Notes: generated by a model not told the origin, from the sequence alone. 5,754 nt of DNA from SG8-41 sp036397875 (GCA_036397875.1 DASWIC010000120.1:1-5754); one strand, 5' to 3'; shown: positions 1 to 5,754, counted from the stretch's first letter. Translations and numbers: made by a program.

Positions 1-1
1 G

Positions 2-202
2 CCCGACATCGTCGTCGGGCACGTATCCACTCCGACGAATACCTCCGAGCTCGGCGCAAAAGGCGCGGGCGAGGCGGGAACCGCGGGCGCGCCCGGCGCG
101 GTGATGAACGCGATCAACGACGCCCTCGCGCCCTTCAACGCGCGCGTGACCGCGCAGCCGTTCACGCCGGAGCGGATACTGAAGGCGCTCGGCAAGGTGT
201 AG
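2..202 (+). CDS. Molybdenum hydroxylase large subunit, C-terminal end (xanthine dehydrogenase / CO dehydrogenase large-subunit family), partial
   Basis: This is the last 66 codons of a gene whose start lies before the window; the stop is TAG at 200-202. The visible tail carries LGAKGAGEAGTAGAP, matching the conserved motif of molybdopterin-cytosine-dinucleotide or molybdopterin hydroxylases, in which the Glu of GEAG (codon at 71-73) is the base that activates the water-derived oxygen at molybdenum. It ends with the usual helix (AVMNAINDAL) and a TPERILKAL-like C-terminus. Family members hydroxylate aromatic heterocycles, aldehydes, purines or CO, and normally work with a FAD subunit and a 2Fe-2S subunit, which would have to lie upstream or elsewhere. 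The substrate cannot be told from this tail. It is followed after 33 bases by a ring-cleavage-type dioxygenase gene on the same strand, which favours an aromatic or heteroaromatic substrate over CO (inference). Confidence 0.85.
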   Translation, partial: PDIVVGHVSTPTNTSELGAKGAGEAGTAGAPGAVMNAINDALAPFNARVTAQPFTPERILKALGKV

Positions 203-235
203 ACTCGTCCCGGCCCGAGCAGTCCTGGCGCAACC

Positions 236-1150
236 ATGACGATCCGCTCTCTACAGCACATCGCCCTCGCCGTGCCGGATCCTGCGGTCGGGAAGAAGTT
301 CTACACCGATTTCGGGCTCGAGGGCCGCGACAACGGCAAGCGCGTCGTAATGCGCTGCCACGGGCGCGACCAGGACCAGGTTGTCCTCGTCGAAGGCCGC
401 AAGAAGCGGATGCACCACATCTGCTTCGGCGCGCGCGCGGAAGCGCTCGCGGCGCTCAAGACACGGCTCGAGAAGAACGGCACGCGACTCATCGATGCAC
501 CGAAGGAGGCGCCGGGGGACGGCATCTGGTTCCGCGACTTCGACGACCTGCTCGTCAACGTCCGCAACGCGGAGCCTGCGCCCTGGCTGCCGGCCACCGA
601 GTGGAAGATCAACAACCCCGGGCACCTGAATCGCTCCGGGGTTCCCGGCCATCCACGGCGGGACATGCCGGTCAAGCCGCGGCGCCTCGGTCACACGCTG
701 CGATTCACGCCGAACATGGAGAAGCAGATCGACTTCTACACCCGGGTCGTCGGCATGCGGCTCTCGGACCGCGCGCAGGATATCGTCGCCTTCCTGCGCA
801 GCGGCGAGGGCGGCAGCGACCACCACGTGCTCGGCTTCATCAAGAGCGACCGGCCGGGCTACCACCATGCGAGCTTCGAGGTCGCCAACGTCGACGAGCT
901 GGGCCTGGGCGCGTGCCGGCTGATCGAGAAGGGCTACCGCAACGGCTGGGGCTTCGGCCGCCACGTCATCGGCTCCAATTTCTTTCATTACATCCGCGAC
1001 CCCTGGGGCAGCCTGGTCGAGTACTTCTGCGACATCGACTACATCCCGGACGACATGGACTGGAAGCCGACGAACTACCCCCCGGAGGACTCCCTCTACG
1101 TATGGGGACCCAGCGCGCCGGACGATTTCGGCATAAACTTCGAGGAATAA
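236..1150 (+). CDS. Two-domain VOC family protein, probable type I extradiol ring-cleavage dioxygenase
   Basis: 304 residues, the usual length for two-domain type I extradiol dioxygenases, which use Fe(II) (sometimes Mn(II)) and O2 to open catechol-type rings in the cytoplasm. Two VOC modules are visible: residues about 5-112 and 150-270. The C-terminal module has a full 2-His-1-carboxylate set in the expected places: H153 (LGHTLRF), H210 or H211 (GYHHASFEV) and E262 (RDPWGSLVEYF). H243 and Y252, in GRH and HYIRDPWG, match second-sphere positions of catechol 2,3-dioxygenases. The N-terminal module has His at the first two equivalent positions (H8, H60/H61) but Asn (N108) in place of Glu. ATG at 236 is the only possible start, because the preceding gene's stop is in the same frame and no other start codon lies between; its Shine-Dalgarno is weak. 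The exact substrate is unknown. A non-oxygenase VOC enzyme (glyoxalase or isomerase type) is the main alternative. Confidence 0.85.
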   Translation: MTIRSLQHIALAVPDPAVGKKFYTDFGLEGRDNGKRVVMRCHGRDQDQVVLVEGRKKRMHHICFGARAEALAALKTRLEKNGTRLIDAPKEAPGDGIWFRDFDDLLVNVRNAEPAPWLPATEWKINNPGHLNRSGVPGHPRRDMPVKPRRLGHTLRFTPNMEKQIDFYTRVVGMRLSDRAQDIVAFLRSGEGGSDHHVLGFIKSDRPGYHHASFEVANVDELGLGACRLIEKGYRNGWGFGRHVIGSNFFHYIRDPWGSLVEYFCDIDYIPDDMDWKPTNYPPEDSLYVWGPSAPDDFGINFEE

Positions 1151-1156
1151 AGGAGG
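1150..1156 (+). promoter_or_regulatory. Strong ribosome binding site of the binding-protein gene
   Basis: AAGGAGG is a near-perfect complement of the 16S rRNA tail, five bases before ATG at 1162, and it overlaps the last base of the preceding stop codon. It is by far the best Shine-Dalgarno in the window. It fixes the start at 1162 and fits the need for the binding protein to be made in excess over the membrane parts. Confidence 0.85.
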
Positions 1157-1161
1157 GGACC

Positions 1162-2409
1162 ATGAAAATCATCGGTACAGTGGTGAAATGGCTCGGGGCC
1201 GTGCTGCTCGCGGCCGCGGGGGTAGCGACGGCGCAGCAGCCGCTCAAGATCGGCTTCGGCATGAGCCTGACCGGCCCGCTCGCGGGCAACGGCAAGGCGG
1301 CGCTGATCTCGATGCAGATCTGGGCCGAGGACGTCAACGCCAGGGGCGGCCTCCTCGGCCGCAAGGTCGAGCTGGTCTACTACGACGACCAGACCAATCC
1401 GGCAACGGTGCCCGGCATCTACACCAAGCTCCTCGACGTGGACAAGGTGGACCTGGTCGTGTCGGGCTACGGCACCAACGTCATCGCGCCGGCGATGCCG
1501 CTCATGATGCAGCGCAAGCTCGTGTTCATGAGCCTGTTCGGCCTCAACGTCAACGGCAAGTTCAAGTACGACCGCTACTTCCAGATCATGCCGGCCGGGC
1601 CCGACCCCGCGGTGGACTGGACACGCGGCTTCTTCGAGACCGCGATGACTTTGAATCCGAAGCCGCGGACGGTCGCGCTGGTCGGTGCCGACGCGGAATA
1701 CCCGCACCTGGCGCTGGAAGGCGCGCGTGCACACGTGAAGCGGCTCGGCCTGAAGGTCGTCTACGACAAGACCTATCCGCCGAAGACGGTCGACTATTCG
1801 CCGATCGTGCGCGCGATCCAGGCGACCAATCCGGACCTGGTTTACCTCGCGTCGTATCCGCCGGACTCCGCGGGAATGGTGCGCGCCGCAAACGAAGTCG
1901 GTCTGAAGGCCAGGATGTTCGGCGGCGGCCTCGTCGGCACGCAGTTCGCGGCATTGAAGACGCAACTTGGGCCGTTGCTCAACGGCATGATCAATTACGA
2001 GGCCTACGTGCCGGAGGTCAACAGCAAGTTCCCGTCGCTCGACCAGTTCCTCGCCAAATACCAGGGGCGCGCGATCAAGGAAGGCGTCGATCCGCTCGGC
2101 TTCTACCTGCCGCCCTATGCCTACGCGATGATGCAGGTGCTGGAACAGGCGATCAAGGCGGTCGGCAGCCTGGACCAGGGGAAGCTCTCCAGTTACATGC
2201 ACACATTCGAATTCGACACCTTTGTCGGCAAGGTCCGCTTCGCCAAGAACGGGGAGTGGGCGATACCGCGCATGCTGACGGTGCAGTATCACGGCATCCG
2301 CGCCAACGAACTCGAGCCGTGGATGAAACCGGGTCACGTCACCGTGCTTTACCCGAACGAATACAAGACCGGTTCGGTGAAGGCGCCCTACCACGAAAAC
2401 AAGAAGTAG
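1162..2409 (+). CDS. Periplasmic substrate-binding protein of a branched-chain-amino-acid-type (HAAT/LivK-like) ABC importer
   Basis: 415 residues. A signal peptide is clear: basic start (MKIIGTVVKW), hydrophobic core to about residue 22, and an ATA|QQ cleavage site after residue 24. There is no lipobox cysteine, and no cysteine anywhere in the protein, so it should be soluble in the periplasm. The mature part opens with LKIGFGMSLTGPLAGNG and continues with VNARGGLLGRKVELVYYDD (residues 58-76) and TNPATVPGIYTKLL, hallmarks of the Peripla_BP_6 fold; a LYPNEYKTG-like tail (residues 396-404) is also typical. The region that contacts the alpha-amino and carboxyl groups in LivJ/LivK is not recognisable here: residues 101-108 read SGYGTNVI rather than the usual Ser/Thr-rich pattern. 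The ligand is therefore more likely an aromatic or other organic acid than leucine, isoleucine or valine (inference). It is the first gene of a complete importer operon. An open frame runs back to 601 but overlaps the dioxygenase gene and lacks a signal peptide. Confidence 0.92.
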   Translation: MKIIGTVVKWLGAVLLAAAGVATAQQPLKIGFGMSLTGPLAGNGKAALISMQIWAEDVNARGGLLGRKVELVYYDDQTNPATVPGIYTKLLDVDKVDLVVSGYGTNVIAPAMPLMMQRKLVFMSLFGLNVNGKFKYDRYFQIMPAGPDPAVDWTRGFFETAMTLNPKPRTVALVGADAEYPHLALEGARAHVKRLGLKVVYDKTYPPKTVDYSPIVRAIQATNPDLVYLASYPPDSAGMVRAANEVGLKARMFGGGLVGTQFAALKTQLGPLLNGMINYEAYVPEVNSKFPSLDQFLAKYQGRAIKEGVDPLGFYLPPYAYAMMQVLEQAIKAVGSLDQGKLSSYMHTFEFDTFVGKVRFAKNGEWAIPRMLTVQYHGIRANELEPWMKPGHVTVLYPNEYKTGSVKAPYHENKK

Positions 2410-2415
2410 CATTTG

Positions 2416-2449
2416 AGCGACGCCGGCGGAGAAACCCGCCGGTTTCGCT
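2416..2449 (+). promoter_or_regulatory. Intercistronic hairpin after the binding-protein gene (possible attenuator, weak terminator or 3' mRNA stabiliser)
   Basis: The left arm 2416-2429 pairs with the right arm 2436-2449 around a six-base loop (2430-2435). Checked base by base: five outer Watson-Crick pairs, one C/T mismatch, one G-T wobble, then seven consecutive G-C pairs. It fills most of the 48-base gap between binding protein and first permease. Only three T follow the stem (2449-2451), so as an intrinsic terminator it would be leaky. By analogy with hairpins after other binding-protein genes, it may protect the upstream message or reduce transcription of the membrane genes. It also covers the region just before the permease start, which has no visible Shine-Dalgarno. 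Confidence 0.6.
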
Positions 2450-2457
2450 TTAGCGCC

Positions 2458-3333
2458 ATGGAAATCTCGACGGCGTTGCTGTTCAACGCCATCATCGCCG
2501 GGCTGCTGCTCGGCGGCTTTTACGCCGCCGTCAGCGTCGGCATCTCGATCTCGTTCGGGATGCTGGACGTGGTCAACATCGCCCACCCGGGGTTCGTCAT
2601 CCTCGGCTCCTACATCGCCTACATCGTCAACAGCCGGTACGGCTTCGACCCGATCCTGGTCGCGGTCGCGCTGTCGCCGCTGTTCTTCCTGCTGGGAATG
2701 GCCCTCTACCGCGTCTATTACCTGTGCTTCGAGCAGCGCGGGCAGGAGTCGCTGCGGGGGCTCGCGTTCTTCTTCGGTATCCTGTTCATCACCGAGGTCG
2801 TGCTGATCCTCGTCTTCGGCGTGGATTACCGCACCGTGAAGAGCGTCTATGCCGAAACGACCCTGCGGCTCGGGGTGCTCGACTTTCCGCTGCGACTCGT
2901 GGTGCCGTTCCTGGTGTCGGTCGTGATGGTCGTGGGCATCCAGCTGTTCCTGACCCACACGTTCTTCGGGCGCGCCGTGCTCGCCGTGGCGCAGGACCAG
3001 CTCGCGCTGCGGCTGATGGGCGTCAATCCGGTGCGCGTCAAGCAGCTCGCGTTCGCGCTTTCCATCAGCACCGCGGGTATCGCGGGGGCGTTCCTCATCG
3101 TCATTCAGCCCGTGGAGCCGTCGATCGGGCGCGAGTACATCGGCCTGGTGTTCGCGGTCTGCGTGCTGGGCGGCATGGGCTCGATCTGGGGCACGCTGCT
3201 TGCCGCGTTCGTGCTGGGGCTCGCCGAATCATTTACCTCCACGTTCTTCGGTCCGTCGTGGGCGCCGGCCGTCTCCTTCGGCCTGCTACTCCTTACGCTC
3301 GCTTTCCGGCCATCCGGACTCTTCGGCCGATGA
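2458..3333 (+). CDS. livH: HAAT-family ABC importer permease, LivH-like
   Basis: 291 residues, typical for LivH. It is an inner-membrane permease subunit that forms the channel with the LivM-like partner. About eight hydrophobic stretches are visible (near residues 8-30, 36-57, 63-88, 102-121, 145-165, 195-217, 226-255 and 268-283). Family landmarks are GLLLGGFYAAVSVGISISFG at the N-terminus, VVNIAHPGFVILGSY (residues 38-52), the cytoplasmic ATPase-coupling loop FGRAVLAVAQDQLALRLMGV (170-189) and VLGGMGSIWGTLLAAFVLG (236-254). The start chosen is ATG 2458, because homology-like sequence begins there. An in-frame TTG at 2413 would add 15 hydrophilic residues encoded across the hairpin and is less likely. 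There is no clear Shine-Dalgarno. The TGA stop overlaps the next gene's ATG. The symbol denotes the family; the transported substrate need not be leucine. Confidence 0.92.
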   Translation: MEISTALLFNAIIAGLLLGGFYAAVSVGISISFGMLDVVNIAHPGFVILGSYIAYIVNSRYGFDPILVAVALSPLFFLLGMALYRVYYLCFEQRGQESLRGLAFFFGILFITEVVLILVFGVDYRTVKSVYAETTLRLGVLDFPLRLVVPFLVSVVMVVGIQLFLTHTFFGRAVLAVAQDQLALRLMGVNPVRVKQLAFALSISTAGIAGAFLIVIQPVEPSIGREYIGLVFAVCVLGGMGSIWGTLLAAFVLGLAESFTSTFFGPSWAPAVSFGLLLLTLAFRPSGLFGR

Positions 3334-4277
3334 GCAACCGCCTGTTCGCCGTGGTGGCGTTCGCGATCGCGCTGGCGATCGCGGCGGCGAGCCAGCTCAT
3401 CGCGAACGAGTATTTCTTTTCCGCGGCCTACACGGTGCTGCTGTACGTGATCCTCGCCACCGCGTGGAACATCCTCGGCGGCTACACCGGCTACGTGAAC
3501 TTCGGCTCGGCGGCGTTCTTCGCGATCGGCGCTTACACCACCGTGGCGCTTTTCTACGCGTTCAAGCTCCCGCTCCTCGTCACGGTCCCGGCGGGGACCG
3601 CCGTCGCCGGGCTCGCGGGTCTGGGGCTGGGCTACCTCACGCTGCGCCTGCGTGGGGTGTTCTTCGCGATTGCCTCGCTCGCGATGGCGGTGGTGTTGTT
3701 CACCTTCGTCGTGAACTGGGACTTCGTCGGCGGAGCGCGCGGCGCCTATGTGATCCAGCCCTCCGAAGTGCCCTTCGGACTGCCGCGCTACATTCACCTG
3801 CTCTTTTCGATCAAGGTGCTGATGGCCGCAGGCGCGCTCGTCGTCGCCCGCGCGATCGAGACCTCGACCGTCGGGCGCGGGCTGGCGGCGATACGCGACG
3901 ACGAGCTCGCCGCAGAGTCCGCGGGCGTGCCGACGCTCAAGCTCAAGTTATTCTCGGCTGCCGTGAGCGGCGCATTGATGGGGATGGCGGGGACGACATT
4001 CCCCTACTACCTGTCCTACATCGAGCCCAGCTCGGCGTTCAGCCTCTCCTATTCGGTGAACAGCATCGCCATGCCGCTGATCGGCGGCATGATGAGCTGG
4101 ATGGGGCCCCTCATCGGCGCGGTGCTGCTCGGCACCGTGCAGCAGCTGGTGCAAGTCACGATCTCCTCGGCCTGGAACCTGCTCATCGTCGGCGTGCTGC
4201 TGGTGGTGTTCGTGACGCTTGCGCCGAACGGAATCATGGGCTGGGTCGATGCCTGGCGTCAGCGGAAAAACCAGTGA
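3330..4277 (+). CDS. livM: HAAT-family ABC importer permease, LivM-like
   Basis: 315 residues, within the normal LivM range. It is the second inner-membrane permease subunit. The LivM signature GGYTGYVNFGSAAFFAIGAY is at residues 50-69, and the ATPase-coupling loop GRGLAAIRDDELAAESAGV is at 182-200. Another family landmark is the GVFFAIASLAMA stretch (109-120), and IGGMMSWMGPLIGAVLLG (251-268) matches the family's GG-G---GP-(I/L)GA pattern. Around eight or nine hydrophobic segments are visible, and the tail WRQRKNQ is basic and probably cytoplasmic. The start ATG at 3330 overlaps the preceding stop as ATGA, a classic arrangement for translational coupling, and no strong Shine-Dalgarno is present. 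Open frame extends upstream to 2724 but would overlap the LivH-like gene almost fully, so it is not used. Confidence 0.93.
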   Translation: MSNRLFAVVAFAIALAIAAASQLIANEYFFSAAYTVLLYVILATAWNILGGYTGYVNFGSAAFFAIGAYTTVALFYAFKLPLLVTVPAGTAVAGLAGLGLGYLTLRLRGVFFAIASLAMAVVLFTFVVNWDFVGGARGAYVIQPSEVPFGLPRYIHLLFSIKVLMAAGALVVARAIETSTVGRGLAAIRDDELAAESAGVPTLKLKLFSAAVSGALMGMAGTTFPYYLSYIEPSSAFSLSYSVNSIAMPLIGGMMSWMGPLIGAVLLGTVQQLVQVTISSAWNLLIVGVLLVVFVTLAPNGIMGWVDAWRQRKNQ

Positions 4278-4296
4278 CGAGGTGACGAAGTGACGA
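4274..4296 (+). repeat. Three tandem GTGACGA units at the livM/livG junction
   Basis: GTGACGA occurs at 4274-4280, 4282-4288 and 4290-4296, an exact 8-base period with one variable base between units. The first unit holds the livM TGA stop and the third begins with the livG GTG start. The ribosome binding site bridges units one and two. The repeat is short and may reflect local slippage. Confidence 0.7.
4279..4285 (+). promoter_or_regulatory. Ribosome binding site of the LivG-like ATPase gene
   Basis: GAGGTGA matches seven bases of the canonical anti-16S sequence and ends four bases before GTG at 4290 (seven bases from the GAGG core). It decides for the GTG start; the next in-frame candidates lie inside the conserved ATPase domain. 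It begins one base after the livM stop. Confidence 0.75.
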
Positions 4297-5030
4297 CGAG
4301 TTCCAGCGCTTTGCTTGAGGTGCAGGGCGTGACGAAGCGCTTCGGCGGTTTCACGGCGCTCGATGGCGTGGATCTCGTGGTGTGGCCGGGCGAGCGGCTC
4401 GGGCTGATCGGCCCCAACGGGTCGGGCAAGAGCACGCTTGTCAACTGCATCTGCGGCGCGCTGCATAACGAGGAAGGCGTGATCCGCTTCGAGGGGCGAG
4501 ACCTCGGCACTCAGCCCGCGCACCGGCGCACCCGCCTCGGGCTCGCGCGCAGCTTCCAGATCCCCAAGCCGTTCGTCAGCATGTCGGTGCTCGACAACCT
4601 GCGTATTCCGCTGCTCTACGCGGCGCGGCAGCATGAGAAACTCGCTGCGGACCGCGTCGCCGACGAAGCGATGCGCATCCTGCGGCAAGTGGGCCTCGCC
4701 GACAAGGCGCACGCCCGCTCCGGCGGGCTCACGATGGTGGACATGCGCAAGCTCGAGCTCGCGCGGGCCATGGCGGCGAAGCCGAAGCTGCTGATCTCCG
4801 ATGAGGCCATGGCGGGGCTCTCGGCCTCGGAGGTGGACGACATCCTCGCCCTCCTCTCCCAGCTCAAGCAGCAAGGCGTGGCGGTCATCATGATCGAGCA
4901 CGTCATGCGGGCGGTGATGAAATTCTCCGAGCGCGTCGCCGTGCTCGTCGCCGGCCGCAAGATCGCCGACGACGACCCGCAGGCGATCGCGGCCAACCCC
5001 GACGTGGTGAGGGCATACCTTGGCGAATAG
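4290..5030 (+). CDS. livG: HAAT-family ABC importer ATP-binding protein, LivG-like, with a non-canonical ABC signature
   Basis: 246 residues, close to the usual LivG length; cytoplasmic ATPase that powers the importer with the LivF-like subunit. Walker A is GPNGSGKST (residues 41-49), the Q-loop glutamine is Q90 (SFQIPKPF), Walker B is KLLISDEAMAGL (166-177) with catalytic E172, and the switch histidine is H204 (MIEHVMRAV). The signature region is unusual: where LivG proteins have LSYGQQRRLEIARA-like sequence, this one reads LTMVDMRKLELARA (147-160), losing the central Gly and Gln of LSGGQ, although an SGG sits just before it (144-146). Walker B also has S170 before DE, and A173 instead of Pro after it. 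The core ATPase residues are intact, so it is probably active. GTG start, chosen from the Shine-Dalgarno at 4279-4285; the 3' end overlaps the next gene by 11 bases. Confidence 0.92.
   Translation: MTTSSSALLEVQGVTKRFGGFTALDGVDLVVWPGERLGLIGPNGSGKSTLVNCICGALHNEEGVIRFEGRDLGTQPAHRRTRLGLARSFQIPKPFVSMSVLDNLRIPLLYAARQHEKLAADRVADEAMRILRQVGLADKAHARSGGLTMVDMRKLELARAMAAKPKLLISDEAMAGLSASEVDDILALLSQLKQQGVAVIMIEHVMRAVMKFSERVAVLVAGRKIADDDPQAIAANPDVVRAYLGE
5009..5013 (+). promoter_or_regulatory. Ribosome binding site supporting the TTG start of the LivF-like gene
   Basis: GAGGG lies six bases before TTG at 5020, inside the end of the LivG-like gene. The alternative in-frame GTG at 5038 has no Shine-Dalgarno before it, so this site decides the start. 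Confidence 0.6.
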
Positions 5031-5751
5031 CATCCGCGTGGAGAACCTGATCGCCGGTTACGGCGCGGTGCAGGTGCTCGACCGCATCTCGCTCGAGGTA
5101 AACGACGGCGAGACGGTGACGCTGCTCGGGACCAACGGCAATGGCAAGAGCACGCTCATGAAGTGCATCATGGGCATCGTGCCGCCGGCTTCGGGCCGCA
5201 TCAGCGCGGTGATCGACGGCGTCGAGCACGACCTGGTCGGGCACGCACCGGAGGAGATCGTGGATCTCGGCATCGCGCTCGTGCCCGAGGGACGGCGGCT
5301 GTTTCCGCGCCTCACCGCCGAGGAGAACCTGCTGCTCGGGGCCTACCGGCGCACCGCGCGCTCAGCCATCGCCCGCAACCTGGCGTTCTGCTTCGAGACC
5401 TTCCCGGTGCTGGCCGAGCGCCGCAAGCAGCTCGCCGGCAGCATGAGCGGCGGCGAGCAGCAGATGCTCACGCTCGCGCGCGCGCTCATGACCGCGCCCA
5501 GGATCCTCCTGATCGACGAGCCCTCGGTAGGGCTCGCGCCAATTCTCGTCAAGCACACCCTAGACAAAATCCGCGAGCTCAAGGAGCGCTACCGTCTCAC
5601 AGTGCTGATGGCAGAGCAGAATTTCAACCAGGCGATCCGCATCGCCGACCGCGGCTACGTCATCGTGCACGGGCGGATCGAGTACGAGGGCGGCTCGCGC
5701 GAGGAGCTCTCGAACAACGAGCTCGTCCACAAGCTCTACATGGGTCTTTGA
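5020..5751 (+). CDS. livF: HAAT-family ABC importer ATP-binding protein, LivF-like
   Basis: 243 residues, normal for LivF; cytoplasmic ATPase partner of the LivG-like subunit. Walker A is GTNGNGKST (residues 37-45), the PEGRRLFPRLTAEENL stretch (89-104) is the LivF version of the Q-loop region, the signature MSGGEQQ is at 142-148, and Walker B is RILLIDEPSVGLAP (161-174) with D166 and E167. As is typical of LivF, the switch position reads AEQNF (198-202), with Gln where other ABC ATPases have His. The TTG start overlaps the previous gene by 11 bases and has a fair Shine-Dalgarno at 5009-5013. A GTG six codons later (5038) is a possible but weaker start. TTG may lower yield or couple translation to the upstream gene (inference). 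The stop is TGA at 5749-5751, and the window ends three bases later, so no terminator can be judged. Confidence 0.93.
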   Translation: MANSIRVENLIAGYGAVQVLDRISLEVNDGETVTLLGTNGNGKSTLMKCIMGIVPPASGRISAVIDGVEHDLVGHAPEEIVDLGIALVPEGRRLFPRLTAEENLLLGAYRRTARSAIARNLAFCFETFPVLAERRKQLAGSMSGGEQQMLTLARALMTAPRILLIDEPSVGLAPILVKHTLDKIRELKERYRLTVLMAEQNFNQAIRIADRGYVIVHGRIEYEGGSREELSNNELVHKLYMGL

Positions 5752-5754
5752 ACG

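Noticed and set aside
1..20. Perfect 7-base inverted repeat (GCCCGAC / GTCGGGC) at the window edge
   Set aside because: It lies within the coding sequence of the molybdenum hydroxylase, is short, has no T tract, and is likely to occur by chance in GC-rich DNA.
203..235. Possible promoter or terminator in the 33-base gap before the dioxygenase gene
   Set aside because: No -10/-35-like elements and only a 4-base stem (204-207 with 216-219) are visible; it reads as a plain intra-operon spacer.
601..1161. Upstream extension of the binding-protein reading frame
   Set aside because: It overlaps the dioxygenase gene in another frame. The signal peptide and the very strong Shine-Dalgarno place the true start at 1162.
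2413..2457. TTG at 2413 as an earlier start for the LivH-like permease
   Set aside because: It would translate the hairpin into 15 hydrophilic residues not expected in LivH, and has no Shine-Dalgarno. It cannot be fully excluded because ATG 2458 also lacks one.
1096..2958. 620-codon open frame on the minus strand
   Set aside because: It lies antisense to the binding-protein and permease genes, which have unmistakable family motifs. Its translation is rich in H, R, E and D, has no recognisable domain, and is the expected shadow of GC-rich codon use.
2724..3329. Upstream extension of the LivM-like reading frame
   Set aside because: It overlaps the LivH-like gene in another frame and gives Arg-rich sequence with no membrane segments; the ATGA overlap at 3330-3333 is the natural start.
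3948..5033. 361-codon open frame on the minus strand
   Set aside because: It is antisense to the LivM-like and LivG-like genes, with a His/Arg-rich translation and no motif; a compositional shadow.

Overview
The window looks like chromosomal DNA of a GC-rich Gram-negative bacterium. All genes sit on the + strand and favour G or C in the third codon position, and the binding protein has a Sec-type signal peptide without a lipobox cysteine, which points to a periplasm. The protein style suggests a betaproteobacterium (Burkholderiales-like), but that is an impression from sequence character, not a database result.

Layout: (1) positions 2-202 hold the last 66 codons of a molybdenum hydroxylase large subunit (xanthine dehydrogenase / aerobic CO dehydrogenase large-subunit family), including the active-site glutamate motif. 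(2) After a 33-base gap, 236-1150 encodes a two-domain VOC protein that resembles a type I extradiol ring-cleavage dioxygenase. (3) Eleven bases later, behind a strong Shine-Dalgarno sequence, a complete five-gene branched-chain-amino-acid-type (HAAT/Liv) ABC importer begins: periplasmic binding protein (1162-2409), two permeases (2458-3333 and 3330-4277) and two ATPases (4290-5030 and 5020-5751). Gene order is K-H-M-G-F. Junctions are tight (a 4-base ATGA overlap, a 12-base gap and an 11-base overlap), except for a 48-base gap between binding protein and first permease that is filled by a strong hairpin.

The genes read as one transcription unit that started upstream of the window; no promoter is evident inside it. 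The likely joint job is uptake and early catabolism of an aromatic or heteroaromatic compound: the importer brings it in, the molybdenum hydroxylase adds oxygen from water, and the dioxygenase opens a dihydroxylated ring. This is inferred from gene content; the substrate cannot be read from the sequence.

No RNA genes, mobile elements or CRISPR arrays were seen, and nothing points to a wholly new kind of system. The points most worth a second look are the enzyme-plus-importer combination, the hairpin after the binding-protein gene, the non-canonical ABC signature in the LivG-like ATPase, and the partly preserved metal site in the N-terminal VOC domain.
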